NCBI GenBank assembly: GCA_902564025.1
Contig: CACEZK010000001.1
Span: forward strand, 1-64,000
Reading direction: 5' to 3'
From: an uncultured Pelagibacteraceae bacterium
GTDB lineage: Bacteria; Pseudomonadota; Alphaproteobacteria; Pelagibacterales; AG-422-B15
DNA: 64,000 bases
Made by a program: the position numbers and the translations under genes. Below, piece by piece: positions 1-9,548 of this stretch. Within the stretch, counting starts at the first letter, position 1. Every line of letters starts with the position of its first letter. Below the pieces are notes generated by a model that made no database searches, was not told the DNA's origin, and saw nothing but the letters and a program-made list of their open reading frames with translations.

Positions 1-1142
1 TCTTTTTCATCTGAGCTATCCATATACATATATGGATCAGAATTTTCGTGAATTTCATCTTCTTGATTAGCTGAAGCATGAATAGATCCTGTTCCATTTA
101 CTTGAGCTGCTGGAACTGATGAAACTGTTGAACTACTATTTACTTGTAAATCGATTATCCTCTTTGATGGCTTGTCATGAGGTTCTAAACCAGTCGCAAC
201 AACAGAAACTCTAGCTTTTCCCTCAAGGTTTTCGTCAAAGATTGATCCAACAATTACGTCTGCATCTGGGTGAACTTGTTCTCTTATCTCATTTGTAATT
301 TTATCAACCTCATGCAATGTTAAGTCAGTTCCACCAGTAATATTGATCAATAATCCCTTTGCTCCGTCCAAAGAGTAGTCATCAAGCAGTGGATTTGTAA
401 CTGCATTGTGAGCACATTCTATTGCTCTGTTTTCACCAGACGCTTCACCTGTACCCATCATTGCGCGTCCCATATTATTCATGATTGTCTTAACATCGGC
501 AAAGTCTAAGTTGATTAATCCCGGTACGACCATCAGATCGGTAATACTTCTTACTCCTGCATGCAAAACATCATCCGCCATTGAAAATGCATCGGCAAAT
601 GTTGTTTTTTCATCAGCAACTTTAAATAAATTTTGGTTTGGAATAACAATTGTTGTATCTACTAAATGTTCTAACTCTTTCAGCCCTTGCTCAGCAATTC
701 TCATTCTTCCAGCACCTTCGAATTGAAATGGTTTAGTAACAACTGCTACAGTAAGTATACCCAATTCTCTAGCAACACGCGCTATCACTGGAGCAGCGCC
801 TGTACCAGTACCGCCACCCATACCAGCAGTAATAAAAAGCATGTTTGTGCCTTCAAGTCTTTCCATTATTTCGTGTTTAGTTTCATCGGCTGAGGATTTA
901 CCGATATCAGGATGAGAACCAGCTCCCAATCCCTTAGTAACCTGAACACCCAATTGCATTTTTGAATCACTTAATGATTTAGACAGAGCTTGTGCATCTG
1001 TATTGGCTGCAACAAATTCAACTCCTGATAATCCGGATTGAATCATATTGTTAATTGCATTTCCACCTGCGCCACCGACTCCAAATACTGTTATCTTTGG
1101 CTTAAGCTCTTTTAATTCTGGAACACTTAAATTTAAAACCAT
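1..1142 (-). CDS. ftsZ: Cell division protein FtsZ (partial, 3' end beyond the left window edge)
   Basis: Own minus-strand translation from ATG at 1142 gives [34 protein letters not shown]...[15 protein letters not shown], the tubulin/FtsZ GTPase signature. AGGAGG-type RBS just upstream. Absent from the ORF track because it is open at the edge. Confidence 0.97.
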   Translation of the reverse strand, partial: MVLNLSVPELKELKPKITVFGVGGAGGNAINNMIQSGLSGVEFVAANTDAQALSKSLSDSKMQLGVQVTKGLGAGSHPDIGKSSADETKHEIMERLEGTNMLFITAGMGGGTGTGAAPVIARVARELGILTVAVVTKPFQFEGAGRMRIAEQGLKELEHLVDTTIVIPNQNLFKVADEKTTFADAFSMADDVLHAGVRSITDLMVVPGLINLDFADVKTIMNNMGRAMMGTGEASGENRAIECAHNAVTNPLLDDYSLDGAKGLLINITGGTDLTLHEVDKITNEIREQVHPDADVIVGSIFDENLEGKARVSVVATGLEPHDKPSKRIIDLQVNSSSTVSSVPAAQVNGTGSIHASANQEDEIHENSDPYMYMDSSDEK

Positions 1143-1167
1143 GAAATTATCCTCCTATTTTCATTAG

Positions 1168-1620
1168 TTATTCATTTTTCCATTTGAGATTTGCTAAATT
1201 ATTTTTTGCATTATCACTTTTTTCTTTTTTGAAAGAATCATAAGTATCAGGATTCCACATTTGAAATGTTTCACCCATACCAACGAAAGAAACTTGGTCA
1301 ATAATACCTGCAATAGAGATTAGTCCATCAGGTATGATGACTCTGCCTTCTTGATCAAAATGGATTTGATGGCTGTCAGCAAAAATAGATGTTGAAAAAG
1401 TATTTCTTTCCTCACTGAAGGGACCGGAGGCTTCTATCGCATCACTGATCTTTTGCATTCTATTAGCAGTACATCCTTCAATTGATTTAAGAGTCGGTGA
1501 AGGATAACAAATCATGCCCTTCAATCCGTTTTGTTCTAAGACACTTCTAAAAGAAGATGGAACAGAAACACGACCTTTTTTGTCAATGCGATTGATGTAT
1601 GTAGATAGAAACAATGCCAT
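1168..1620 (-). CDS. mraZ: Transcriptional regulator MraZ (start likely at 1620 rather than 1656)
   Basis: ORF MALFLSTYINRIDKKGRVSVPSSFRSVL... with a second DQEGRVIIPDGL motif, the duplicated SpoVT-AbrB-like MraZ fold. Adjacent to ftsZ. Confidence 0.93.
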   Translation of the reverse strand: MALFLSTYINRIDKKGRVSVPSSFRSVLEQNGLKGMICYPSPTLKSIEGCTANRMQKISDAIEASGPFSEERNTFSTSIFADSHQIHFDQEGRVIIPDGLISIAGIIDQVSFVGMGETFQMWNPDTYDSFKKEKSDNAKNNLANLKWKNE

Positions 1621-1668
1621 TTTTAAAAAAAAGTTAGTTATTAAAATAATCAACAAAATTACCTCATT

Positions 1669-1713
1669 TGGGTTAAATTGGGATTACTTGGGATAGTATG
1701 GGATTATATGGGT
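1669..1713 (+). promoter_or_regulatory. Putative MraZ operator: five TGGGN boxes at exact 10-bp period
   Basis: TGGGTtaaatTGGGAttactTGGGAtagtaTGGGAttataTGGGT, boxes starting at 1669, 1679, 1689, 1699 and 1709, about 50 nt upstream of the mraZ start. MraZ is known to bind TGGGN direct repeats with 5-nt spacers. Confidence 0.85.
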
Positions 1714-1815
1714 AATGTCTATATCTATTTATTATATTTCTTTTATAATCAATTATTTAACTAATTTTATACATTAGCCTATATTTATAAACTATTGATA
1801 ATAAATGATAAATTT

Positions 1816-2174
1816 TGCCAGATAATTTATAAGCCGGGTTCTGTAATTTTTTTACAAAAAACCGATAACTATTCATCTAGCTCAATTGTTACCAATTGAG
1901 TCGTGCGATCAACCCGATTACAGCCAAGACAAGCCAATGTAACCCTATTTGATCTTGCTCCCAGTGGGGTTTACCATGCCTTTTTTGTTACCAAAAAAGC
2001 GGTGAGCTCTTACCTCACCTTTTCACCCTTACCCTTAAAATTTCAATTAGGGCGGTTTATTTTCTGCGGCACTTTCCCTAGAGTTGCCTCCGCCGGGTAT
2101 TACCCGGCACTGTTGCCTTGTGGAGCCCGGACTTTCCTCTTGATCAAGCCAAGCAGTTATCCAATTATCTGGCA
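1816..2174 (-). ncRNA. rnpB: RNase P RNA (bacterial type A)
   Basis: Minus strand has the conserved 5' block GAGGAAAGTCCGGGCTCC and 3' block ACAGAACCCGGCTTAT. Ends are defined by a perfect 12-bp P1 helix, TGCCAGATAATT / AATTATCTGGCA. Confidence 0.96.
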
Positions 2175-2204
2175 GAAAGGGTTTATCCTCATAAAAGATA
2201 TTGG

Positions 2205-2921
2205 TCAAGCCTCTCTTTGAGAAGATATAAGTTCTCTCAGATATCCCAACAATTTGCGCTTAACTATAAAATCCTCTAGCTCTTCGGGACAATAGTGACT
2301 TTCAAAAGCGTAAATAATTTGCAGTGTTTCTTTATCCATTAAACTCGATAAAGTAATTTTATAGCCAAAATCTCTTAGTAACTGTTGTAAAGATTTAATC
2401 TCTACAGCTTTGAGCGGCGTTTTTGAATTATTTTTCTTTGGTAAAATTACTAAGCCTTTTGCAGCCAACTTATGCCAAGGGAATAAATATCCTGGATCTA
2501 TTTTTCGCATTGGAGCAACATCTGAGTGGCCCAAAACATTGCTTTTTTTTATTTTGTACTTTGTCTGCAGACTTCCGATTAATGATATAAGTGATTTTAT
2601 CTGAGATGACTTAAACTTGTGATATCCAAATTCTTGGCCTCTGTTTTGTAACTCTATGCCTATAGAGTTTGAGTTTAAATTTCTATCTTTTTTCCAATTA
2701 GATATACCTGCATGCCAAGCAATATCTTTATCATTTACGAGTTGAGTAATTTTTCCTCCTTCATTAATAAAGTAATGTGAGCTCACTTTATGTTTTTTTG
2801 ATCTAAGTCTTTTAATTGACTCCTGTGCTGTTTTCATTCCTGTATAATGTATGATTATATATTTTATATTTCTTCTTTTTACTTGTTCATAATTGGGGGA
2901 TTTTAGATATTCAATTTTCAT
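2205..2921 (-). CDS. N-acetylmuramoyl-L-alanine amidase (Amidase_2 / AmpD-AmiD-like)
   Basis: KYIIIHYTGMKTA...SSHYFINEGGKITQLV...WHAGIS...SIGIELQN...VLGHSDVAPMRKIDPG motifs. Confidence 0.9.
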   Translation of the reverse strand: MKIEYLKSPNYEQVKRRNIKYIIIHYTGMKTAQESIKRLRSKKHKVSSHYFINEGGKITQLVNDKDIAWHAGISNWKKDRNLNSNSIGIELQNRGQEFGYHKFKSSQIKSLISLIGSLQTKYKIKKSNVLGHSDVAPMRKIDPGYLFPWHKLAAKGLVILPKKNNSKTPLKAVEIKSLQQLLRDFGYKITLSSLMDKETLQIIYAFESHYCPEELEDFIVKRKLLGYLRELISSQREA

Positions 2922-3817
2922 GGTGAACTTGATACCTTTTCCTCTTCTGGTTCTCTCATCATTACAATTGCAACTCCAGTAAATGACATGGTTGCGCCAA
3001 AGATGATTTTAAATGTAAGTACTTCATTAAATCCTTCATAAAGAGAAAAATAAGAAATAATAAGTGCATTTATTATAGCAAGTACCGGAGCAAGGAGCGT
3101 TAGAGGTGTAATTTTTGATAATTCATATTTTGTTATTAAGTAATAAAAACCTGCATGACCGATAGCTGTTGCAGCAAACGCAGTAAATAATATAGCTCCC
3201 CAACCAATTATGGATGCATTTAAAATCAAGTCTAACTGATTTTCCTCAACTAAAGAGGAAATCATTGCCAGGAATAAAAAGCTTATAAAAGCAATCCAAG
3301 CTTGTAGATCAAACACTTTAACATCTTTTAACTTCTTCATAAAAAGAAGGCTGATAGCAATAGATAAAGCTGCCAATAATGCGTAATAAACGCCACCGAG
3401 ATCAGAAAATATTGTAGGCTCAAAAATCAAAATAATAACTCCACCAAATGCAAGTGCTATTCCAAGAATACGCCTCCACTTAATCACCTCACCTAAAAAT
3501 ATAACGGATAATATAGTTGCAAATGGTACACCTAATTGGAGAACCACAGCAACAGAGGAAATAAATTGAGAATTATCAAGAGCAAGATAGAAAAATGCAA
3601 AATGAATGCCTCCTCCTAATATAGAAATAATTAAAATATTAGTCATTTGGCCTCGGTGAATTTTCAAAAAGGGTATGAGTAAAGCTGCAATGATTAGAAA
3701 TCTCATTGTCGTAAATAAAAATGGTGGAAATTCATTTACACCGATTTTTGCCGAGATAAATGCCAATCCCCAAGCAAGATTAATAGATATTACAATAAAT
3801 ATGTCAATTGTTCTCAA
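2918..3817 (-). CDS. EamA/DMT family transporter
   Basis: Ten hydrophobic helices and a duplicated EamA pattern (NLAWGLAFISAKIGVNEFPPF...); overlaps the amidase start. Confidence 0.85.
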   Translation of the reverse strand: MRTIDIFIVISINLAWGLAFISAKIGVNEFPPFLFTTMRFLIIAALLIPFLKIHRGQMTNILIISILGGGIHFAFFYLALDNSQFISSVAVVLQLGVPFATILSVIFLGEVIKWRRILGIALAFGGVIILIFEPTIFSDLGGVYYALLAALSIAISLLFMKKLKDVKVFDLQAWIAFISFLFLAMISSLVEENQLDLILNASIIGWGAILFTAFAATAIGHAGFYYLITKYELSKITPLTLLAPVLAIINALIISYFSLYEGFNEVLTFKIIFGATMSFTGVAIVMMREPEEEKVSSSP

Positions 3818-3910
3818 TACTGGCTCATTTCTGTGTCATTTTCTAATTATAGACTGTTACACTTAAATATTAATTTGATTAGAAAATTCATATAGAATAG
3901 CATTATTTCA

Positions 3911-4732
3911 ATGAAATATAGAATATTAATAGTTTTATTTCTAAGTTCTGTTCTTTTGTTACAGGGATGTGCTTCAAAAGAAGCATCGGTGAATTATAAC
4001 AATTCTGAAACTGAAATAGTTAGTGTTAACGATCCACTTGAAAAAGTAAATCGTATGGTTTTTCAATTTAATATTATTTTCGACAAACTCATATTAAGGC
4101 CAATTGCTGTTACCTACAAAGCCATTGTTCCAGAGTTTGTACGAAACAGAGTTACATATTCATTAAATAACTTAGGCATGCCAATTACAGCTGTAAATAA
4201 TATATTGCAAGGCGAGTTAAGAAAGGCTGGCATATCAACATCTCGATTTATTATCAACTCAACTGTTGGAATACTCGGTTTCTTTGATCCTGCTTCTAGC
4301 ATGGGTCTTATAGCCGAAAATGAAGACTTTGGGCAAACTTTGAGTGTGTGGGGTGTGGAATCTGGTCCATACTTAGTTTTACCTTTCTTGGGACCTTCCA
4401 CGCCAAGAGACTTTGCGGGCTTGCTATCAACATCACTGCTGGATCCAATGTATCAAGTGGGAGGTGGGTCTGCTCCTGACTCTCTAAGAACTTACAGAAT
4501 GGGTACCAGTGCGATTGATTTTAGATCTCAAAACATAGAAATTCTTGATGATCTACAAAACAATTCAATTGATTACTATGCAGCAGTAAGAAGCTTTTAT
4601 TCACAAGGAAGAGAAAGTCAGGCCTCAAATAATTTAGAAAGCAATACTCAAGATCAAGAAAATGATATTTTTGATGACTTTGATATCGATGAAAGTTATG
4701 TAGGACCTGACATTGAGGTTATTTATGATTAA
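3911..4732 (+). CDS. mlaA: MlaA/VacJ family lipoprotein (outer-membrane lipid asymmetry)
   Basis: Lipobox LLLQGCAS; NDPLEKVNRMVFQFN...RFIINSTVGILGFFDPAS...GQTLSVWGVESGPYLVLPFLGPSTPRD typical of VacJ. Confidence 0.94.
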   Translation: MKYRILIVLFLSSVLLLQGCASKEASVNYNNSETEIVSVNDPLEKVNRMVFQFNIIFDKLILRPIAVTYKAIVPEFVRNRVTYSLNNLGMPITAVNNILQGELRKAGISTSRFIINSTVGILGFFDPASSMGLIAENEDFGQTLSVWGVESGPYLVLPFLGPSTPRDFAGLLSTSLLDPMYQVGGGSAPDSLRTYRMGTSAIDFRSQNIEILDDLQNNSIDYYAAVRSFYSQGRESQASNNLESNTQDQENDIFDDFDIDESYVGPDIEVIYD

Positions 4733-5324
4733 AGTTAAATATTTTAGCTGGATTTTAATTTTTTTGCTTTCTTTTGCAACTTACTCCCAAAGCTCAGAGT
4801 TTGCTCAAGAAGAGGAATTTGTATCAAACTTTGCAGGCCAAGCAATTGAGATTTTAAGTGATGAGGGTATAAGTGAAAACGATAAAACGTCTCGATTCAC
4901 TGATGTGGTAATGAATGCCATTGACCTAAATTTAATTTCAAAATTTGTACTCTCTAAAACTTGGAAAAATTCAACAGATGAACAAAAAGAAAGATATTTG
5001 ATTGCATTTAAAGATTATTTTATTAACTCCTATGCGAATAAGCTTGATCAATACTCCGGGGAGCAAGTTCAAATTGTTGGGTCTGAAGCTGCAGGAAAAT
5101 ACGTAATTGTTGAAAGTAATATTGTACGAGAGGGAACTGATACTTTAAAGATAAATTTAAAGTGGAGACTGATTAATAGAGACGGTGATATCAAAATAAT
5201 TGATCTGAATATTGAAGGTATCAGTCTTGTAATTGCGCAACGAGAAGAGTTTCAGTCATTTCTAGCAAATAACGATAATGATATAGAGAAATTAATCGAT
5301 AAAATTATTACTGTTTCTAATTAA
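4725..5324 (+). CDS. mlaC: MlaC/Ttg2D family phospholipid-binding protein
   Basis: Signal peptide; FVLSKTWKNSTDEQKERYLIAFKDYFINSYANKLDQYSGEQVQIVG pattern; directly after mlaA. ATG at 4725 preferred over TTG at 4713. Confidence 0.88.
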   Translation: MIKVKYFSWILIFLLSFATYSQSSEFAQEEEFVSNFAGQAIEILSDEGISENDKTSRFTDVVMNAIDLNLISKFVLSKTWKNSTDEQKERYLIAFKDYFINSYANKLDQYSGEQVQIVGSEAAGKYVIVESNIVREGTDTLKINLKWRLINRDGDIKIIDLNIEGISLVIAQREEFQSFLANNDNDIEKLIDKIITVSN

Positions 5325-5334
5325 TTCTTTGAAA

Positions 5335-5706
5335 TTACTTTGATGGTAAGCCACCCGGTTTCCAACCAATAACAAATCCATCCTCAACATTGTAAAGATT
5401 TTGATAACCATTTGACTCTAACATTAAAGCAGCATGCATGGACCTTGCCCCTGACTTACAAATAAAGTAAATTTCCGAATTTTTTGAAATTCCATAAGAA
5501 TTGAATTGATTCAAAAAATTAGTGTTTTCATCACCCTCTTCATTAATGAGAGTTAATTCTATATATTGAGCATCAAAAGAGTCTTCATCCACTCTTCCAA
5601 ATGTTTCCCATTCGTAAGGTGTGCGTACATCAACTAAATATGCATCTTTATTTTCTTTAATTGTACTATAACAGTTTTCTGCTGATATATTTTTTATGTT
5701 ACTCAT
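5335..5706 (-). CDS. Rhodanese-like domain protein
   Basis: YLVDVRTPYEWETFG...IYFICKSGARSMHAALMLESNGYQNLYNVEDGFVIGW; catalytic CKSGAR loop. Confidence 0.9.
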   Translation of the reverse strand: MSNIKNISAENCYSTIKENKDAYLVDVRTPYEWETFGRVDEDSFDAQYIELTLINEEGDENTNFLNQFNSYGISKNSEIYFICKSGARSMHAALMLESNGYQNLYNVEDGFVIGWKPGGLPSK

Positions 5707-5708
5707 TG

Positions 5709-5948
5709 CTATGATTTCTGATTAGATGATTTAAATCGATCTGAAATTGGACTAATTTTAGTTTTTCTTCCCCTTACTCGCTTTCTCCACATTAAAAAAG
5801 AGGACCTTTTCATATTCTCTTTCATTAATTTAATAACTTCTTTCTCTTGTATTCCAAATTGTTTCCTAATATCAGCGAAAGTTGTTCTATCTTCCCAGGC
5901 CATTTCAATAACGCGATCGATGTCTGACTGCGATAGTTTATTGTCCAT
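5709..5948 (-). CDS. TIGR03643/DUF2805 family protein
   Basis: LSQSDIDRVIEMAWEDRTTFADIRKQFGIQEKEVIKLMKENMKRSSFLMWRKRVRGRKTK matches the family as remembered. Confidence 0.82.
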   Translation of the reverse strand: MDNKLSQSDIDRVIEMAWEDRTTFADIRKQFGIQEKEVIKLMKENMKRSSFLMWRKRVRGRKTKISPISDRFKSSNQKS

Positions 5949-5949
5949 T

Positions 5950-6738
5950 TTAGGTTGAAATTTTTACAGCTTGAAAATTACCAGGGCGATGTTCCCCTTT
6001 TTCTACAACGCCAAGAAGTTTTTCCCAAATTTCCAGTGCACCGTCTGCCTCTTCTTTTCCTATTAGATTCACAACATCATCATAAAGTGGTCCTCTTATA
6101 TCTGATATTTCTGTCTTAACTTTTTCGAGATACCATTTATTACGATCATTTAGTGAGAGAACTTCAAATCCTGTTTCTTTTAAAAGACTTTCGTACTTTT
6201 CTAATGAGCACATAAACATATCGAGGCCTTCTGCGGCAATATATTCTTTCATCTGCTCTGAAGGTTCGTTGTCATCATTCCTCATCCAATCACCAACCGC
6301 AAGAATACCATTGTCAGCTAAGATCTCGTTTATCTCTTTGAGCAAGTTTTTTTTATCGATAATATGTAAGAATGCTTCTTTACTGAATACTGCCTCAAAA
6401 CTTTTATCTTCAAATTTATATTCTCCAGGCTTTGTACAAATAAATTTTGCTTTATCAGATAAATTTTTCTTTAACGCTAAATTATTTGCTGTTTCAATTA
6501 CTAACGGTTCTGGATCTATTCCAATAACTTCTTTTGCGCCATATTTTTCAATCATATGAAAAACTGCACCGCCAGTTCCACATCCAATATCTAGAACTTT
6601 TTTATTTTTTAGATTTAATCCTTTTAAAATCTGATCAATTTCTTTTGTCCCACCAGGTGATAGAAAACCCTCACCCCAGACAGTTTTGAGCATGTTTAGT
6701 TGTTTGGGGCCGTAATGTCCTTCATCGGTTAAGCTCAT
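5950..6738 (-). CDS. Class I SAM-dependent methyltransferase
   Basis: VLDIGCGTGGAVFHMIEKYGAKEVIGIDPEP motif I; substrate not assignable. Confidence 0.85.
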   Translation of the reverse strand: MSLTDEGHYGPKQLNMLKTVWGEGFLSPGGTKEIDQILKGLNLKNKKVLDIGCGTGGAVFHMIEKYGAKEVIGIDPEPLVIETANNLALKKNLSDKAKFICTKPGEYKFEDKSFEAVFSKEAFLHIIDKKNLLKEINEILADNGILAVGDWMRNDDNEPSEQMKEYIAAEGLDMFMCSLEKYESLLKETGFEVLSLNDRNKWYLEKVKTEISDIRGPLYDDVVNLIGKEEADGALEIWEKLLGVVEKGEHRPGNFQAVKIST

Positions 6739-6845
6739 ATTATTAATGATATATTTTAGATGATCTAATTGTTTTGTTTAAGTCAATTAAACTTAAATTA
6801 AGTTTTCTTTTGATGACTAGCTTAATTACAGGTGGAAGCAAATTT

Positions 6846-6977
6846 TTAAACTTTACTCGCCTTACTAAAATATCTTGCTGCTTCATCATATGATTTATTT
6901 GCGTAAAATTTAGAAATACACAAAAGTGTTAAGTGCAAAGGTATGCCAAATAACAGCTCTGGTAAATCTAAATGCAT
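6846..6977 (-). CDS. Possible small ORF, 43 aa, unknown function
   Basis: Own translation: MHLDLPELLFGIPLHLTLLCISKFYANKSYDEAARYFSKASKV*. Lies in an otherwise empty gap, same strand as neighbours. Coding status unproven. Confidence 0.3.
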   Translation of the reverse strand: MHLDLPELLFGIPLHLTLLCISKFYANKSYDEAARYFSKASKV

Positions 6978-6999
6978 AGAAAGATCTTAACCTGATTTA

Positions 7000-7293
7000 T
7001 CAGCTATAATCAAGAACAACCGTTCCTGAAACAGGATCAGTTACGCCTAATTCAGGAGATAATTCCTCTAGTAAGTATCTAACTTTATCCAAGTTTCCAA
7101 TCATATTTTCTCTTTGAGCGGCTATAGCTTCCTCAGATTCCCAAATTCCAATAAAACAATATGTACGGTCTCCTGTTTTAAAAAGACGACTCATTTTCTG
7201 ACCCGGTAAATTTTCAAAACTTTTGTTTATTTCTAAGTATTCTTCTTCACAACCTTCTTTAACTTTAAACCTCACGGCATTACAAAATTCCAT
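7000..7293 (-). CDS. Antibiotic biosynthesis monooxygenase (ABM)-like domain protein
   Basis: 97 aa; EFCNAVRFKVKEGCEEEYLEINKSFENLPGQKMSRLFKTGDRTYCFIGIWESEEAIAAQR dimeric alpha-beta barrel pattern. Confidence 0.7.
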   Translation of the reverse strand: MEFCNAVRFKVKEGCEEEYLEINKSFENLPGQKMSRLFKTGDRTYCFIGIWESEEAIAAQRENMIGNLDKVRYLLEELSPELGVTDPVSGTVVLDYS

Positions 7294-7371
7294 ATTTTGT
7301 CTCCTATATTTTGTTTTTTACAAATTCTAATTAAAATACTTACCTTTGAAAGAATAAATATTAGTTCAAAT

Positions 7372-8694
7372 TTACTTCCAAGATACTCGTGCAAAGGTTC
7401 TTGTTGAGCAATAAAAAATATCATTCTTTAAGCCTGGCGTTAAAAACATGCCATTGGCAAGAGGTGAATTGAGTGTAACCTTTGAGAGTATTTCTCCACT
7501 AGATAGGTCTATTACCACTAAGTGATCGTCATTATTTTCGAAACTATTAATTACTAGCTCTTTGCTTTCAGGAAACACAACCGGTTGCATTGTTGGTCTA
7601 AGACTATCAATCTTCCAAGATATTTTTAACGAGTTATTTGATGTATCAATACCTGCTATGCCACCATTTATACTATCCCAGCATACACAGATATTACATT
7701 CGGGAATATTTACGGGTGGTGCAATAATACCCCCTCCATGATGTTCAAATGGTTCGATATATTCAAATTGTTCTGACATTAAATCAAATCTAAAAAGCCT
7801 TTGCTTACATGACCAAGGAGCAGGACGTCTCCAACTTAATTCTTTTGGTGCAGTTTTAAATCTACCATTTGGATGAGTTGAATAAATCGCTCTTAATGAG
7901 TCGATGTCTCCGTTATTCATCAACCAGAGCGATCCATCCGATATGCAGCCATCCCATGATAATCCTTGATCATCATTTGATTTCCTATAATTAGGTGACC
8001 AGTCTGAAGTAACTTCTAGATTGTTAGGCAGAACTTTTATTTTCCATATTTTTTCGATACCTGGAATAAAAATGAACTCACCATCTTCTGTTTTGTCTGA
8101 TGCAATTCTTCCCATAGAACCTTCAGGCAATTGCATGGGTTCATGTAAAACATCTAGATTTTGATCTAATCTTGTAATTGTGGAACAACCTTGACCTTCT
8201 AAACGTAAATCTTTAGTGACGATTGTTCCATCTGATAATATTAGTAAACCGTTATGCGCCTGATCAATGGGTAATTTTGACTCTTTAATCACTTCACATT
8301 CTTTTGAAATACTATGCATGTAGTTTCCATTAACCTTGATGATATTGCCGTTTTGATGTGCTGCAATAGCGCCACACCAGACGTGATCACCGCATGGTAA
8401 TTTTGGCGTTTCCCCTAATATTTCCAAAGACTCAGGCTCAATTTTTTGAAGCCATCCAAATGGTTCTGGACCTGTAAAGCTTGGCATCGTACCACCCAAA
8501 AAAATTTCATTATTATCGCGATAAATTGTCATAACATTCCAGCGTTCATTTCGTATGCTTTGTACAACAGCTTTTTTTTCACGAGCGTTCAACGATCCTT
8601 TAGTTGCCTTTTGACGTCGATTTCCACCACATTCAACAGGCCAGTGAGATTTATAGTATCCCTCAAGTATGGATAATCTGTCTAGGGCAGTCAT
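7372..8694 (-). CDS. Uncharacterised beta-propeller-like protein
   Basis: 440 aa, no signal peptide; repeated beta-rich blades (GTIVTKDLRLEGQGCSTITRLD, GGIAGIDTSNNSLKISWKID, HLVVIDLSSGEILSKVTL). Confidence 0.6.
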   Translation of the reverse strand: MTALDRLSILEGYYKSHWPVECGGNRRQKATKGSLNAREKKAVVQSIRNERWNVMTIYRDNNEIFLGGTMPSFTGPEPFGWLQKIEPESLEILGETPKLPCGDHVWCGAIAAHQNGNIIKVNGNYMHSISKECEVIKESKLPIDQAHNGLLILSDGTIVTKDLRLEGQGCSTITRLDQNLDVLHEPMQLPEGSMGRIASDKTEDGEFIFIPGIEKIWKIKVLPNNLEVTSDWSPNYRKSNDDQGLSWDGCISDGSLWLMNNGDIDSLRAIYSTHPNGRFKTAPKELSWRRPAPWSCKQRLFRFDLMSEQFEYIEPFEHHGGGIIAPPVNIPECNICVCWDSINGGIAGIDTSNNSLKISWKIDSLRPTMQPVVFPESKELVINSFENNDDHLVVIDLSSGEILSKVTLNSPLANGMFLTPGLKNDIFYCSTRTFARVSWK

Positions 8695-9548
8695 TATTTT
8701 GAAAGCAGAGCTTTAATTGACTTTCCACTCAAAGATGTTGATGTCTTAGCGTAAAGCCTAATTAGCTTTAGAGGCAATGGATCATTAACCTCTTTAAAAA
8801 ATTCTTTTCGAGAATAAAGATCAAGAAACCATGTAGATATTTTTGGGTAACGGTCTTTAAATGGAAATCCTGAGACATAAAGCCTATATGTATAAATAAA
8901 CCAGGCAAGATCAAGCATTGAAAGATTATCGCCCATTAAGTATTTTTGCTTATTTAATAGAGATTCGTATTTATCATAACATTTACAAAAATTATTGAGT
9001 GAGTTTTTAACTGCTTCATCAGTTATTCCATTTTCACGAAATGACTTATAAAACTTTACTTCCTTTAATTTTAGATAGTCCAGCTCACTATTAGATGATT
9101 TATATTTTTCAAACGTATCTAATTCATTAGGGTCTTTTTTGCCGAGTCCACCAAACATATATCGATAAGCAATATTTCTTATATCCTCATGCAAATCATC
9201 TTCTTCTTTCAGTAACGTACCAATTTCTGTTGTATCGGAGTCAGGAACAAGTGGGTTTTCAGGAAATTTATCTTCGAGATACATGAGAATATCATTGCTC
9301 TCAATTTCTACACGACCATCATCCACGAGAACAGGAACCAGGCCTTTAGGATTAATACCTAGAAAGAATTCTGAATAGTTTTTTCCTGTAGCAAGATTTA
9401 TGCTGTGAGGTATCCATGAAATTTTTTTTAAATTTAAATAGATCCTAAGTTTTTGTGAGCATGATGAAGTTCTAAAATGAAATAAATGCAAACCCTTCCA
9501 ATTTAGTATTTCTCTAGATTTAATTTGATCGCTTGGAATTTGAACCAT
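8694..9548 (-). CDS. Glutathione S-transferase family protein
   Basis: LFHFRTSSCSQKLRIYLNLKKISW N-terminal thioredoxin fold; NPKGLVPVLVDDGRVEIESNDILMYLEDKFP GSH-binding motif; helical C-terminal domain. Confidence 0.88.
   Translation of the reverse strand: MVQIPSDQIKSREILNWKGLHLFHFRTSSCSQKLRIYLNLKKISWIPHSINLATGKNYSEFFLGINPKGLVPVLVDDGRVEIESNDILMYLEDKFPENPLVPDSDTTEIGTLLKEEDDLHEDIRNIAYRYMFGGLGKKDPNELDTFEKYKSSNSELDYLKLKEVKFYKSFRENGITDEAVKNSLNNFCKCYDKYESLLNKQKYLMGDNLSMLDLAWFIYTYRLYVSGFPFKDRYPKISTWFLDLYSRKEFFKEVNDPLPLKLIRLYAKTSTSLSGKSIKALLSK

Noticed and set aside
1903-2220. 105-aa plus-strand ORF
   Set aside because: Lies antisense across RNase P RNA, whose conserved blocks and P1 helix fully explain the region.
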